Source of the DNA: Alcanivorax sp. DG881
Lineage (GTDB): Bacteria > Pseudomonadota > Gammaproteobacteria > Pseudomonadales > Alcanivoracaceae
Length of the DNA: 64,000 nucleotides
Direction: 5' to 3'
Assembly (NCBI RefSeq): GCF_000155615.1
Contig: NZ_DS989915.1
Span: 210,756 to 274,755 of the forward strand
Shown: one piece after another, positions 9,929 to 19,451 of the stretch
Layout of the letters: each line of letters begins with the position of its first letter
Position numbering within the stretch: position 1 is the stretch's first letter
The notes under the pieces: generated by a model
Told to the model about the DNA's origin: nothing
The model's input: the letters and a program-made list of their open reading frames with translations, nothing else
The model's database searches: none
Translations under genes and position numbers: made by a program

Positions 9929-11139
9929 CACCCTCTGCAAGTGATTCCCTGCGTGCTGCTCGTACTGGCAGGCAGCGCCTGACGCTGCTGGGTGCCACGG
10001 GCAGTATCGGCCAGCAAACCCTGGATGTGGTGGTGCGTCACCCGGAGCGCTACGAGGTGTTTGCGGTTACCGCTGGTACCCAGTGGCAGGCCATGGCGCG
10101 ACTCTGCGAAACGGTACATCCACGTTATGCCGCCATGGCGGACCCTGCCGCCGCCACGGCGCTCCGGAACCATCTTGATAAGGTCGGGTCACAAGTAGAG
10201 GTTCTGGCTGGCCCTGAATCCCTCTGTGAACTGGCTGCTCACCCGGATGCCGATACCGTGGTGGCGGGTATTGTCGGCGCGGCGGGAGTGCGTCCAACTC
10301 TGGCGGCGGTGGAAGCGGGTAAGCGAGTGCTGCTGGCTAACAAGGAAGCGCTGGTCGTGACCGGTTCCTTGTTTATGGATGCGGTAAAGCGTCACGGGGC
10401 AACCTTGTTGCCGCTGGATTCAGAGCACAACGCCATTTTTCAATGCCTGCCCACCGAAGGGGTCAACGCTGGCGTGGAGCGTCTGTTGTTGACCGCATCG
10501 GGTGGCCCTTTCAGGGAGTTCAGCGCAGAACAGTTGCAAGCGGTCACCCCGGAACAGGCCATTAAACATCCCAACTGGGATATGGGGCCGAAGATTTCTG
10601 TGGACTCTGCCACCTTGATGAACAAGGGGCTGGAGTTTATCGAGGCTTGCTGGTTGTTCGATGTGCCGCCCGCCATGGTGGATGTGGTGGTGCACCCCCA
10701 GAGTGTGATTCACTCCATGGTCGCTTATCGGGATGGCTCGGTACTGGCGCAGATGGGAACGCCGGATATGCGCACCCCCATCGCCTGCGGTCTGTCATGG
10801 CCGGAGCGGGTGGAATCCGGGGCCAAGCGGCTGGATTTTGCGGCGTTGGCCGGGCTGGATTTTGAATTGCCGGACCTGAAACGGTTTCCCTGCCTGGGCC
10901 TGGCGCGTGATGCCATGGCCGCCGGTGGGACCGCAACGGCGGTGCTCAATGCGGCCAACGAAGAGGCTGTGGCGGCTTTTCTAAGCGGTCAGCTCGATTT
11001 TATGGGCATTGCGGATGTGGTGGCGCGAACCCTGGAGCAACAGGATGCGCCAGCCTGCCGGGATGTGGATGCGGTCATGGAGATTGATCGCCAGGCGCGG
11101 CAGGTTGCCTGCCGCTGGATTAAGGAGCGTGGATGCTGA
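9925..11139 (+). CDS. dxr: 1-deoxy-D-xylulose 5-phosphate reductoisomerase
   Basis: Second enzyme of the MEP isoprenoid pathway, NADPH-dependent. The 404-aa protein has LLGATGSIGQQTLDV (NADPH loop) near residue 22, ALVVTGSLFMDA, the substrate/metal segment LPLDSEHNAIFQ, and the ISVDSATLMNKGLE signature. Translation starts at GTG 9925, overlapping the cdsA stop. The N-terminal ~15 residues are longer than in E. coli, so a later start is conceivable. ispD and ispF of the same pathway lie 21 kb downstream. Confidence 0.96.
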   Translation: MTPSASDSLRAARTGRQRLTLLGATGSIGQQTLDVVVRHPERYEVFAVTAGTQWQAMARLCETVHPRYAAMADPAAATALRNHLDKVGSQVEVLAGPESLCELAAHPDADTVVAGIVGAAGVRPTLAAVEAGKRVLLANKEALVVTGSLFMDAVKRHGATLLPLDSEHNAIFQCLPTEGVNAGVERLLLTASGGPFREFSAEQLQAVTPEQAIKHPNWDMGPKISVDSATLMNKGLEFIEACWLFDVPPAMVDVVVHPQSVIHSMVAYRDGSVLAQMGTPDMRTPIACGLSWPERVESGAKRLDFAALAGLDFELPDLKRFPCLGLARDAMAAGGTATAVLNAANEEAVAAFLSGQLDFMGIADVVARTLEQQDAPACRDVDAVMEIDRQARQVACRWIKERGC

Positions 11140-12440
11140 CGTTGCTGGCATTCGTCGTCACGATTGTGATCATTGTGGCTTTCCATGAATGGGGCCACTT
11201 TCTTGCCATGCGCGCCTTTGGCGTCCGTGTTCTGACCTTTTCTGTGGGCTTTGGCCCGAAAATCCTGCGTTTCACTGACAAGAAAGGCACTGAGTGGGTG
11301 ATCAGCGCGATCCCTCTGGGTGGTTACGTGAAACCACTGGATGTCCGTGAAGATGAGACGGCGGACGGTGCGCCGGGCGAATTTTCCGCCAAGCCGGCCT
11401 GGCAGCGTGTGATTACCTATGCGGCGGGCCCGGTATTCAACTTTATCCTCGCCATGCTGATTTACTGGGTATTGATGTTTGGCTATGGCCAACGCGGCCT
11501 GGAGGCAGTGGTGGGCCCGGTGACGCCGGATTCGGTCGCCGAGCAGGCAGGTTTTGTGCCTGGGGACCGCATCGTTGCGGTGGGCAACACCGAGCTCAAA
11601 GGCTGGCGCGCCTTCTATAACGAATTGATCCTGCATCTGGGCGAGCCGGATACCCTGGCGATCACCGTAGAGCAGGCAGGGGGCGGCACCACGGTTCGTG
11701 AGCTGGATACCTCGCCCTGGTCCGCAGATCTGGACAAGCCGCCCCTGGAAGCTCTGGGGCTCAATCAGGCCGTGGTTATTGGTGAGGTCCAGGCGGACAG
11801 TCCGGCAGAGCAGGCTGGCCTGACCGGTGGTGATCAGGTGCTTACCCTGAACGCTGAGCCGGTATTCAGTTGGTCCCAGTGGCAGGAAAGTATCATGGCA
11901 GCACCGGGTGAGGCCCTGACTGTCGGCGTACTTCGCGGAACGCGCATCGAGACGCTCCAGGTGGAGCCTGCCACAGTGACTGAAAACGGTGAGTCCTTTG
12001 GCCGTATCGGCGTTGGCCTGGGAGGCGTTTACCAGCAGGAATTTGGTGTGCTGGGCGCTGTCGGTGCGGCGGGCAGTCGCTTTGCCGAGCAGGTGAACGT
12101 GGTGGGCGCGAGCCTGGTGAAACTGGTGACCGGCAAGCTCTCCCTCGATAACCTGGGCGGCCCTATCACCATTGCCCAGGTGGCCGGTGAAAGTGCGTCC
12201 ATAGGCATTGCCAGCTTCCTGGCATTGCTGGCTTACCTCAGCATCACGCTGGGGGTGATTAACCTTCTACCCGTACCAATGCTTGATGGCGGCTGGATTT
12301 TCTTTGGAATCATTGAAATGATTCGCGGTCGCAGTTTACCTGAGCGGTTCTTGATGGCCGCACAAGGTGTTGGGCTGACGCTCGTGGTCAGCTTCATGTT
12401 ATTGGCCATTTACAACGACTTGGTGAAGCAGTTTTCATGA
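11133..12440 (+). CDS. rseP: RIP metalloprotease, site-2 protease
   Basis: Inner-membrane zinc protease that cleaves the anti-sigma factor RseA and remnant signal peptides. HEWGH at 18-22 in the first membrane segment is the zinc site. Two PDZ-like domains lie between roughly 110 and 300. NLLPVPMLDGG near residue 375 holds the third ligand. The 435-aa length is normal. It overlaps dxr by 7 bp and bamA by 4 bp. Confidence 0.96.
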   Translation: MLTLLAFVVTIVIIVAFHEWGHFLAMRAFGVRVLTFSVGFGPKILRFTDKKGTEWVISAIPLGGYVKPLDVREDETADGAPGEFSAKPAWQRVITYAAGPVFNFILAMLIYWVLMFGYGQRGLEAVVGPVTPDSVAEQAGFVPGDRIVAVGNTELKGWRAFYNELILHLGEPDTLAITVEQAGGGTTVRELDTSPWSADLDKPPLEALGLNQAVVIGEVQADSPAEQAGLTGGDQVLTLNAEPVFSWSQWQESIMAAPGEALTVGVLRGTRIETLQVEPATVTENGESFGRIGVGLGGVYQQEFGVLGAVGAAGSRFAEQVNVVGASLVKLVTGKLSLDNLGGPITIAQVAGESASIGIASFLALLAYLSITLGVINLLPVPMLDGGWIFFGIIEMIRGRSLPERFLMAAQGVGLTLVVSFMLLAIYNDLVKQFS

Positions 12441-14800
12441 GATTTGGGGACATTCTGAGCAGCCCCCTGAAGGGCCTGCTAGCGGTTTTTTGCCTGTTGG
12501 CAGCGCCGCTGCTAAATGCGGACACACAGCTACCGTTCAAGGTCCACGATATTCGCGTAGAAGGGCTTCAGCGTTTGCCAGTGGAACGGGTCTATGCCTC
12601 CCTGCCGATTCAGGCCGGTGACACGGTTAACCGTGATCAGGTAGTCGATGCGGTGCAGCGCCTGTTTGCCACCGGCAATTTCGAGGATGTGCAGCTGGGC
12701 CGTGACGGTGATGACCTGGTGGTTATTGTTGCCGAGCGACCAAGCATCGCGCGCATCGACTTGTCCGGTAACAAATCCATTGATGAAGAAAATCTGCGCA
12801 AGGGCCTGACTGAAGCCGGGCTGGCTGAAGGCGAAGTGTTCCAGCGCTCTACCTTGCAGGCGATTGCCGGCGAGCTGGAGCGTCAGTACGTCAGCCAGGG
12901 CCGCTACGGGGCAGACATCAAGACCGAATCGGTGGCGCTGCCGCGTAACCGGGTGGCCCTGAAGATCGAAATCTATGAAGGCAAAGCCGCCAGAATTCGC
13001 AACATCAACATCGTTGGAAACCAGTTGTTTGACGATGAAGCCTTGCTGGAAGATTTCGAACTGCATTCTTCCGGTTTCTGGTCGTTCATCAAAGGTGATG
13101 ACAAGTATTCCCGGGAAAAACTGGGCGGTGACCTGGAGCGGTTGCGTTCCTATTACCTGGACCGCGGTTATATCAACTTTTCCATCGAGTCCACTCAGGT
13201 ATCCGTGACACCGGACCGGCGCAGTGTATTTATCACGGTGAATGTGGCTGAAGGCGAACAGTACACCGTGAATGAAGTAAACCTGGCCGGTGACCTGGTG
13301 GTAAAAGAGGATCAATTGCGGCCTTTGCTGATCGTGAAAAAAGGCCAGGTGTTCAGCCAGCAACTGGTGACCTATACCAACGATTTGATCAAACGCCGTC
13401 TTGGCAATGAAGGTTACACTTTCGCGGAAGTGAATGGCCGTGAGCATAATGCCAATGATGAAGACAACACCGTCGATGTGACTTTCTACGTGGACCCGGG
13501 CCGCAAGGTCTATGTTCGCCGGATCAACTTCAGCGGTAATGCCAAGACGGATGACGAAGTGCTGCGCCGTGAATTGCGTCAGTTCGAACAGGCCCCGGCA
13601 AACACCTCATTGGTGGACTTGTCTCGCCAGCGTCTGCAGCGGCTCGGTTACTTCAGCGTGGTAGAGGCGGATACTCCGCGAGTACCCAATGCGGATGACC
13701 TGGTGGATGTGAATTACAAGGTTGAAGAGCAGCCTTCCGGTTCCATCGGTGCCAACGTGGGTTTCTCCGATGCCTCCGGTTTCATCTTCGGTGCCAACGT
13801 GACCCAGAATAACTGGCGCGGTAGTGGTAACCGGGTGTCCTTTGCGCTGAGCCGGTCTGATATCCGCGACTCCTACAGCTTTTCGCATTACAACCCGTAT
13901 TACACCCTGGACGGGGTAAGCCGGGGCTTCAGCCTGTTTTATTCTGAAATTGATTTCGATGAAACCACAGTAGCGTCCTACGCGGCGGATCGTTTGGGTG
14001 GCTCGGTGACGTTTGGTTATCCCATCTCGGAATATTCTCGCCTGAGCTTCGGTGCCACCTACGAGAAAACCGACATTACTACCGGTGATTTCGTGGCCGT
14101 GGATATTGCCAACTTCCTGATCCAAGAAGGCACCAAGTTCAATGAATACAAGGCCAATGCGTCCCTGCAGACCAGCACCCTGAACCGGGGCATCCTGCCT
14201 GATCGCGGTTGGTCGAGTACCCTTGGATTTGAAGTGGCGGTGCCGGGGTCCGATTACGGCTTCTACAAGCTGAACTGGACCGGGCAGAAGTATTTCCCCA
14301 TTACCCAACGCTGGACGCTGCGCACCCGTGCTGATGTGGCCTACGGTGATGGCTATGGTGACGACACGGTGCTGCCGTTCTTCGAAAACTATTATTCAGG
14401 CGGTATCGGCTCTGTGCGTGGCTACGAGTCTCGCTCCCTGGGGCCACGCTCTGAAGGCCTGAGCTATTTCCTCAATGGCACCACGGATCCAAGCCCGGAT
14501 CCCATCGGCGGCAACTTCCTGACAGAAGCGAGCATGGAGCTGATTTTCCCGACGCCCTTTGCGCCGGAGTCGCGAAGCGTGAGAACCTTCCTGTTCGTGG
14601 ATGCGGGGAACGTGTTTGAAACCGAGCGGGATGATATTTTTGCGGACTTTGAGCCGCAGGATATTCGCACCTCTGCCGGTATCGGGCTGACCTGGTTGAC
14701 GGCCATCGGGCCGCTCAGCTTCAACCTCGCCAAGGCACTGAATGACCAGCCTGGCGATGACACGGAAGTATTCCAATTTTCTCTGGGACAGACTTTTTAG
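12437..14800 (+). CDS. bamA: Outer membrane protein assembly factor BamA
   Basis: Essential outer-membrane insertase. The 787-aa precursor has a signal peptide (about 1-28, ending LLNA), five POTRA domains to about residue 430 and a 16-stranded barrel. The lid-loop motif VRGYE begins at residue 660, and the protein ends with the aromatic beta-signal FSLGQTF. It overlaps rseP through ATGA and is followed 10 bp later by skp, the conserved envelope-biogenesis order. Confidence 0.98.
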   Translation: MRFGDILSSPLKGLLAVFCLLAAPLLNADTQLPFKVHDIRVEGLQRLPVERVYASLPIQAGDTVNRDQVVDAVQRLFATGNFEDVQLGRDGDDLVVIVAERPSIARIDLSGNKSIDEENLRKGLTEAGLAEGEVFQRSTLQAIAGELERQYVSQGRYGADIKTESVALPRNRVALKIEIYEGKAARIRNINIVGNQLFDDEALLEDFELHSSGFWSFIKGDDKYSREKLGGDLERLRSYYLDRGYINFSIESTQVSVTPDRRSVFITVNVAEGEQYTVNEVNLAGDLVVKEDQLRPLLIVKKGQVFSQQLVTYTNDLIKRRLGNEGYTFAEVNGREHNANDEDNTVDVTFYVDPGRKVYVRRINFSGNAKTDDEVLRRELRQFEQAPANTSLVDLSRQRLQRLGYFSVVEADTPRVPNADDLVDVNYKVEEQPSGSIGANVGFSDASGFIFGANVTQNNWRGSGNRVSFALSRSDIRDSYSFSHYNPYYTLDGVSRGFSLFYSEIDFDETTVASYAADRLGGSVTFGYPISEYSRLSFGATYEKTDITTGDFVAVDIANFLIQEGTKFNEYKANASLQTSTLNRGILPDRGWSSTLGFEVAVPGSDYGFYKLNWTGQKYFPITQRWTLRTRADVAYGDGYGDDTVLPFFENYYSGGIGSVRGYESRSLGPRSEGLSYFLNGTTDPSPDPIGGNFLTEASMELIFPTPFAPESRSVRTFLFVDAGNVFETERDDIFADFEPQDIRTSAGIGLTWLTAIGPLSFNLAKALNDQPGDDTEVFQFSLGQTF

Positions 14801-14810
14801 GAGTTTAATA

Positions 14811-15308
14811 ATGATGAAAAAAACACTGGTAGCACTGACTCTTCTTCTTCCGGCTCTGGCGATGGCCGATGGCACCATTGGGGTTCTCGATCCGATTGCT
14901 GCACTGCAATCGTCGGATAACGTGAAGGCAAAAATGTCATCACTGGAAAATGAGCTGTCTGCCGATGAGCAAAAGCTCAATTCTCTGCAGAATGATGTGC
15001 AGAAGCTGCAGCAGAAACTGCAGAAAGAAGCCATGACCATGTCAGCGGATCAGCAGGACACGCTGAAGACGCAAGGTCAGCAGAAGATGATTGAAATCCA
15101 GAGCCTGCAGCGCAAGCTGCAAAAGCGTGCCAATGAAGCGCAACGTGAGATTCTGGAAGAAATGCAGCCGAAACTGAAAACCGCCATGGAAGCCGTGGCC
15201 AAGCGTGAAAAGCTGGATGTGGTACTCAATGCCCAGGCGGTGATGTACACCAAGCCTGATCTGGACATTACCGAGGCTGTGGGCAAACAACTGAACAGCA
15301 TGAAATAA
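14811..15308 (+). CDS. skp: OmpH/Skp-family periplasmic chaperone
   Basis: Trimeric periplasmic holdase that carries unfolded outer-membrane proteins to BamA. The 165-aa precursor has a signal peptide (MMKKTLVALTLLLPALAMA) and a long Gln/Lys/Glu-rich coiled coil over most of the mature chain. GGAG precedes paired ATGs at 14811 and 14814. The frame is open upstream to 14742, but that would place non-signal sequence in front. Confidence 0.93.
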   Translation: MMKKTLVALTLLLPALAMADGTIGVLDPIAALQSSDNVKAKMSSLENELSADEQKLNSLQNDVQKLQQKLQKEAMTMSADQQDTLKTQGQQKMIEIQSLQRKLQKRANEAQREILEEMQPKLKTAMEAVAKREKLDVVLNAQAVMYTKPDLDITEAVGKQLNSMK

Positions 15309-16318
15309 TGCTGACTCTCGGAGCGCTTGCAGAAAAGCTGGGTGCGGAGCTGGTCGGAGAGGCCAGCCACGTGGTGGACGGTCTGGGTACGATCCAGTCC
15401 GCGTCATCCAGCCAGCTTACCTTTCTTGCCAATCCTCGCTATCGGTCGTTTCTGGAACAGACCGGTGCGGGGGCGGTGCTGATCCCTGAATCCCAGCGGG
15501 CATACTGCCCGGTGGCGGCCCTGATCGTTAAAGACCCGTACCTTGCCTTTGCCAAGGCCAGTGCCTTTTTTGAGGTTGCGCCGCAACCGCAAGCGGGTGT
15601 GCATCCTGCTGCGGTGATTGATGCGACAGCCCGGATTGCCGATTCAGCTTCCATTGGTCCAAATGCGGTGGTGGAAGCGAATGTGACGGTGGGAGAGGGT
15701 GCCGTGATCATGGCCAACAGCGTGGTCGGCGCCGGTTCCGTTATCGGTGATCAGTGCCGAATTTGGCCAAATGTTACAATTTACCATGGTGTCACACTGG
15801 GTCCGCGCACTATCATACACGCCAATTGCGTGATCGGTGGCGATGGTTTCGGGTTCGCCTTTAATGGCGCGGGGTGGACCAAGCTTCATCAGGTCGGCGG
15901 TGTCACCATTGGTGCCGATGTAGAAATTGGCGCCGGCACCACAGTGGACCGTGGTGCAATCGACGATACCATTATTGGCAATGGCGTGATTCTGGATAAT
16001 CAGATCCAGGTCGCTCACAACGTTGTCATTGGTGATCATACTGCTATCGCCGGGAAGGCTGGCATCGCGGGTTCAGCCAAAATCGGCTCTTTCTGCCTGA
16101 TTGGCGGAGCCGCCGGTATTGCTGGCCACATCGAGGTGTGTGACAAGGTGCAAATCCTGGCCATGTCACTGGTCTCCAGCTCTATCAAGGAACCGGGTAC
16201 CTATGGCTCTGCGTTGCCTGTGGATAGCCAATCCCGCTATCGTAGGAACGTGGCGCGTTTCCGGAATCTGGATGATCTGGCCCGCCGTGTGCGCAAGCTT
16301 GAGCGTTTAAGCGACTAA
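15308..16318 (+). CDS. lpxD: UDP-3-O-(3-hydroxyacyl)glucosamine N-acyltransferase
   Basis: Third step of lipid A synthesis, adding the N-linked hydroxyacyl chain from acyl-ACP. The 336-aa protein has an N-terminal uridine-binding domain (to about residue 100), hexapeptide repeats forming a left-handed beta-helix, and a C-terminal helix (RNLDDLARRVRKLERL). IQVAHNVVIGDHTAIAG contains the catalytic His. The ATG overlaps the skp stop codon. Confidence 0.96.
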   Translation: MLTLGALAEKLGAELVGEASHVVDGLGTIQSASSSQLTFLANPRYRSFLEQTGAGAVLIPESQRAYCPVAALIVKDPYLAFAKASAFFEVAPQPQAGVHPAAVIDATARIADSASIGPNAVVEANVTVGEGAVIMANSVVGAGSVIGDQCRIWPNVTIYHGVTLGPRTIIHANCVIGGDGFGFAFNGAGWTKLHQVGGVTIGADVEIGAGTTVDRGAIDDTIIGNGVILDNQIQVAHNVVIGDHTAIAGKAGIAGSAKIGSFCLIGGAAGIAGHIEVCDKVQILAMSLVSSSIKEPGTYGSALPVDSQSRYRRNVARFRNLDDLARRVRKLERLSD

Positions 16319-16354
16319 TTTCCGCGATTTGCGGTACTTGCCTGTGTGGAACAC

Positions 16355-16795
16355 ATGATGATGGATATCCAAGAGGTCAGGGAATACCTGCCCCATCGTT
16401 ACCCTTTTTTGCTGATTGACCGGGTACTGAATATTGAGCCCGGAAAACGGATCGAAGCGTTGAAAAATGTGACGATCAACGAGCCGTTCTTCAACGGCCA
16501 TTTTCCTGATGAGCCCATCATGCCCGGCGTGCTGATCGTAGAAGCGATGGCGCAGGCTGCAGGCATTCTGGGTTTTGTGACGGAAAAAAAGAAACCCTCT
16601 GACGGCTATATTTACCTGCTGGTAGGGACTGACAAGGCGCGTTTCAAACGCCGGGTGATCCCGGGGGATACTCTGCACCTGTTCGCCGAGTATGTGGTGG
16701 TAAAGCGCAATATTCTGAAATTCACCTGTGAGGCGCAGGTAGACGGGAAAACCGTTGCGAGCGCAGAGATGCTCGTGGCTGAGCAAAAAGTCTGA
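16355..16795 (+). CDS. fabZ: 3-hydroxyacyl-[ACP] dehydratase
   Basis: Hotdog-fold dehydratase of fatty-acid elongation. The [16 protein letters not shown] segment carries the catalytic His and [20 protein letters not shown] the catalytic Glu. Three consecutive ATGs (16355, 16358, 16361) and a GTG at 16346 are possible starts. Family N-termini (MMDI...) favour the ATG cluster. It sits between lpxD and lpxA, linking fatty-acid and lipid A supply. Confidence 0.96.
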   Translation: MMMDIQEVREYLPHRYPFLLIDRVLNIEPGKRIEALKNVTINEPFFNGHFPDEPIMPGVLIVEAMAQAAGILGFVTEKKKPSDGYIYLLVGTDKARFKRRVIPGDTLHLFAEYVVVKRNILKFTCEAQVDGKTVASAEMLVAEQKV

Positions 16796-16868
16796 TCCCC
16801 GCCCGTACGCCAGTGATTAGCTGGCGTATACTGCCTGCCTTCATCATCAAAATAAAAGTGACTAGTCC

Positions 16869-17636
16869 ATGATTCATCCGACCGCCCTTATTGATCCGGC
16901 CGCGGAGCTTGCAGAGGATGTGCAGGTGGGCCCGTACTCCATTATTGGCCCCGACGTGAAAATCGGTGCGGGCACCGTAGTGGCGTCCCATGTGGTCATC
17001 AAAGGGCCGACAACCATTGGTCGCAATAACCACATCTTCCAGTTCGCGTCCGTCGGCGAGGACTGCCAGGACAAGAAGTACAACGGGGAACCGACTCGTC
17101 TGGAAATTGGCGACGACAATGTTATCCGTGAATCGGTCACCATTCATCGCGGTACCATTCAGGATAACTCCCTGACTAAAATCGGTAGTCGTAACTTGCT
17201 GATGGCTTATGTGCATGTGGCGCACGACTGCATGATTGGCGATGACTGTATTTTTGCCAACAATGCCTCGGTGGCGGGCCATGCCCATGTGGGCAATGGC
17301 GTGATTCTCGGCGGCATGACCGGTGTGCACCAGTTCTGCAAGATTGGCTCCTACGCCATGACCTCCGGTTGCTCGCTGGTGCTGAAAGATATTCCGGCTT
17401 ACGTGATGGTGTCCGGTAATCCGGCCAGCGCGCGCAGCATGAACTTTGAAGGCATGCGCCGTCGTGGCTGGTCCAAGGATGTAGTCAGCAGCCTGCGTCA
17501 GGCCTATAAGGTGGTCTACCGCCAGGGGCTCACGCTGGAACAGGCGCTGGCCGAACTGGAAGCCATGGAACCGTCGGATGCGCTGCAAATCTTCATCGAT
17601 TCCCTGAAAGCGTCCGAGCGCGGTATCACCCGCTGA
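16869..17636 (+). CDS. lpxA: UDP-N-acetylglucosamine O-acyltransferase
   Basis: First lipid A enzyme, transferring 3-hydroxyacyl from ACP to UDP-GlcNAc. The 255-aa protein is a hexapeptide-repeat beta-helix with MAYVHVAHDCMIGDDC holding the catalytic His near residue 122. The C-terminal helical domain includes MRRRGWSKD and the closing SLKASERGITR. It is followed 1 bp later by lpxB. Confidence 0.97.
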   Translation: MIHPTALIDPAAELAEDVQVGPYSIIGPDVKIGAGTVVASHVVIKGPTTIGRNNHIFQFASVGEDCQDKKYNGEPTRLEIGDDNVIRESVTIHRGTIQDNSLTKIGSRNLLMAYVHVAHDCMIGDDCIFANNASVAGHAHVGNGVILGGMTGVHQFCKIGSYAMTSGCSLVLKDIPAYVMVSGNPASARSMNFEGMRRRGWSKDVVSSLRQAYKVVYRQGLTLEQALAELEAMEPSDALQIFIDSLKASERGITR

Positions 17637-17637
17637 C

Positions 17638-18789
17638 ATGGCACAGCGCAAGGACGCACCGCTGGTCGCGCTGATTGCCGGGGAAGCTTCCGGGGATATT
17701 CTCGGCGCGGGTCTGATGCAGGCCCTTGCCGCCCGTTATCCCGGAGCCCGGTTTATCGGTGTCGGGGGCGAAGAGATGGCCGAGGCGGGGCTCACCAGCT
17801 TGTTCCCCATGGAAAAACTGTCGGTGATGGGAATCACCGAAGTGCTTTCCCATCTGCCCGAATTGCTGCGTCTGCGTAAATCCCTGGTCCGCTTCCTGCT
17901 GGAACAGAAACCGGATGTGGTCATCGGGATTGATTCCCCGGATTTCACTTTGCCCATCGCCCGGCGGCTCCACGATCGCGGCCTGAAAACCGTGCACTAT
18001 GTGAGTCCGTCGGTCTGGGCCTGGCGGCAGGGGCGCATCAAGGGCATCAAGAAAAGCATTGATCTGATGCTGACCCTGTTGCCGTTCGAAGCCCGGTTCT
18101 ATGAGCAGCACCAGGTGCCGGTGGCCTTTGTGGGGCACCCGCTTGCCGACCGAATTCCTCTGGAGACAGATGTGCCGGGTGCCCGCAAGGCATTGGGCCT
18201 GGATGCGCAGGCGCGTATTCTGGCTGTGCTGCCGGGTAGCCGCGGTGGAGAAGTGGGGCAGTTGATGCCCGCCTTTTTGGAGGCCATGGTGGTGTTGAAT
18301 CAGCAGGATCCGGCGCTGCATTTCGTGATTCCTGCGGCCAACAATGCTCGCCGTGAGCAAATCCAGGCACTGCTGGACGCCCAGCCTGATTTACCCGTAT
18401 CGCTGGTGGATGGCCAGAGCCGTACGGTAATGGCCGCCGCTGATGTGGTGCTTATGGCATCCGGCACTGCGACCCTGGAAGGCTTGTTGCTGACCAAACC
18501 CATGGTGGTAGGCTATCGGGTTGGCGCGGTGACCTATGCCATCGTCAGCCGTTTGATAAAGAGCGAATTTGTCTCACTGCCGAATCTGTTATGTCGGCAG
18601 GAAATGGTCCCCGAACTGATTCAGGAGGGACTGACCACGGATGCGATCGTTGCCGCCGTGCGTCGCTGGTTCGATCAACCTGAGCAGGCCCAGGCCCTGA
18701 AAGCCCGGTTCCAGGACGTACATGAACAGCTTCGCGGTGGCGCCAGCGAGAAAGCGGCAGCCGCCGTTGCTAAACTGCTGGAGGCCTGA
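17638..18789 (+). CDS. lpxB: Lipid-A-disaccharide synthase
   Basis: Family 19 glycosyltransferase joining UDP-diacylglucosamine to lipid X. The 383-aa protein has the [17 protein letters not shown]-terminal motif near residue 14, [14 protein letters not shown] around 121-134 and the donor-site ASGTATLEG. It overlaps rnhB by one base at TGATG. Confidence 0.96.
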   Translation: MAQRKDAPLVALIAGEASGDILGAGLMQALAARYPGARFIGVGGEEMAEAGLTSLFPMEKLSVMGITEVLSHLPELLRLRKSLVRFLLEQKPDVVIGIDSPDFTLPIARRLHDRGLKTVHYVSPSVWAWRQGRIKGIKKSIDLMLTLLPFEARFYEQHQVPVAFVGHPLADRIPLETDVPGARKALGLDAQARILAVLPGSRGGEVGQLMPAFLEAMVVLNQQDPALHFVIPAANNARREQIQALLDAQPDLPVSLVDGQSRTVMAAADVVLMASGTATLEGLLLTKPMVVGYRVGAVTYAIVSRLIKSEFVSLPNLLCRQEMVPELIQEGLTTDAIVAAVRRWFDQPEQAQALKARFQDVHEQLRGGASEKAAAAVAKLLEA

Positions 18790-19451
18790 TGGCACCATCG
18801 CAATCATGCGATCCCTTTGCGGAATATGCCCTGGCTGACCCTTTCATCCCGTCCGCCTTTGCCTGGCAGCCTGGCATGCTGGTGGCGGGGGTGGACGAAG
18901 TGGGCCGCGGGCCGTTGGTGGGCGCGGTAGTAACAGCCGCCGTTGTTCTCGACCCTCAACACCCCATTGCCGGCTTGGCTGATTCCAAAAAAATTAGTGA
19001 AAAGAAACGGTTGGCGCTGGAAGCTGAGATCAAGTCTCATGCTCTGGGCTGGGCACTGGGGCGGGCCGAACCGGCGGAAATCGATGAGTTGAATATCCTG
19101 CATGCCACCATGCTGGCCATGCAGCGGGCGGTCGCCGGTTTACCCATGGCGGCGCAAGCCGTGCTTGTTGATGGCAATCGGGTGCCAGCGTTGCCGTGCC
19201 CGTCGCAAGCGGTGGTAAAGGGTGACGGCAGGGTGCCGGCCATTTCCGCCGCGTCGATCCTTGCCAAAGTGGCCCGGGATCGCGAAATGCATGCCTTGCA
19301 TGCCCGTTACCCCCAATATGGCTTCGACCGCCACAAAGGCTACCCGACAGCGGTGCACATGGCGGCCCTGGAACAACATGGCGCCCTGGCCGAGCATCGC
19401 CGCTCCTTTGGCCCGGTCGCCGCAGCAATTGCACAAGGGAACCTGTTTTGA
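18789..19451 (+). CDS. rnhB: Ribonuclease HII
   Basis: Excises ribonucleotides from RNA-DNA hybrids. The 220-aa protein has [12 protein letters not shown] (first catalytic Asp and Glu near 34-35), [11 protein letters not shown], and the downstream catalytic Asp in [13 protein letters not shown]. The N-terminal ~28 residues before the domain are longer than in E. coli, but the start overlaps the lpxB stop and has no better alternative. The lpxB-rnhB-dnaE order is conserved. Confidence 0.95.
   Translation: MAPSQSCDPFAEYALADPFIPSAFAWQPGMLVAGVDEVGRGPLVGAVVTAAVVLDPQHPIAGLADSKKISEKKRLALEAEIKSHALGWALGRAEPAEIDELNILHATMLAMQRAVAGLPMAAQAVLVDGNRVPALPCPSQAVVKGDGRVPAISAASILAKVARDREMHALHARYPQYGFDRHKGYPTAVHMAALEQHGALAEHRRSFGPVAAAIAQGNLF

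Noticed and set aside
12530-13447. Long minus-strand open frame inside bamA
   Set aside because: Antisense shadow caused by GC-rich codon use; BamA is unambiguous on the plus strand.
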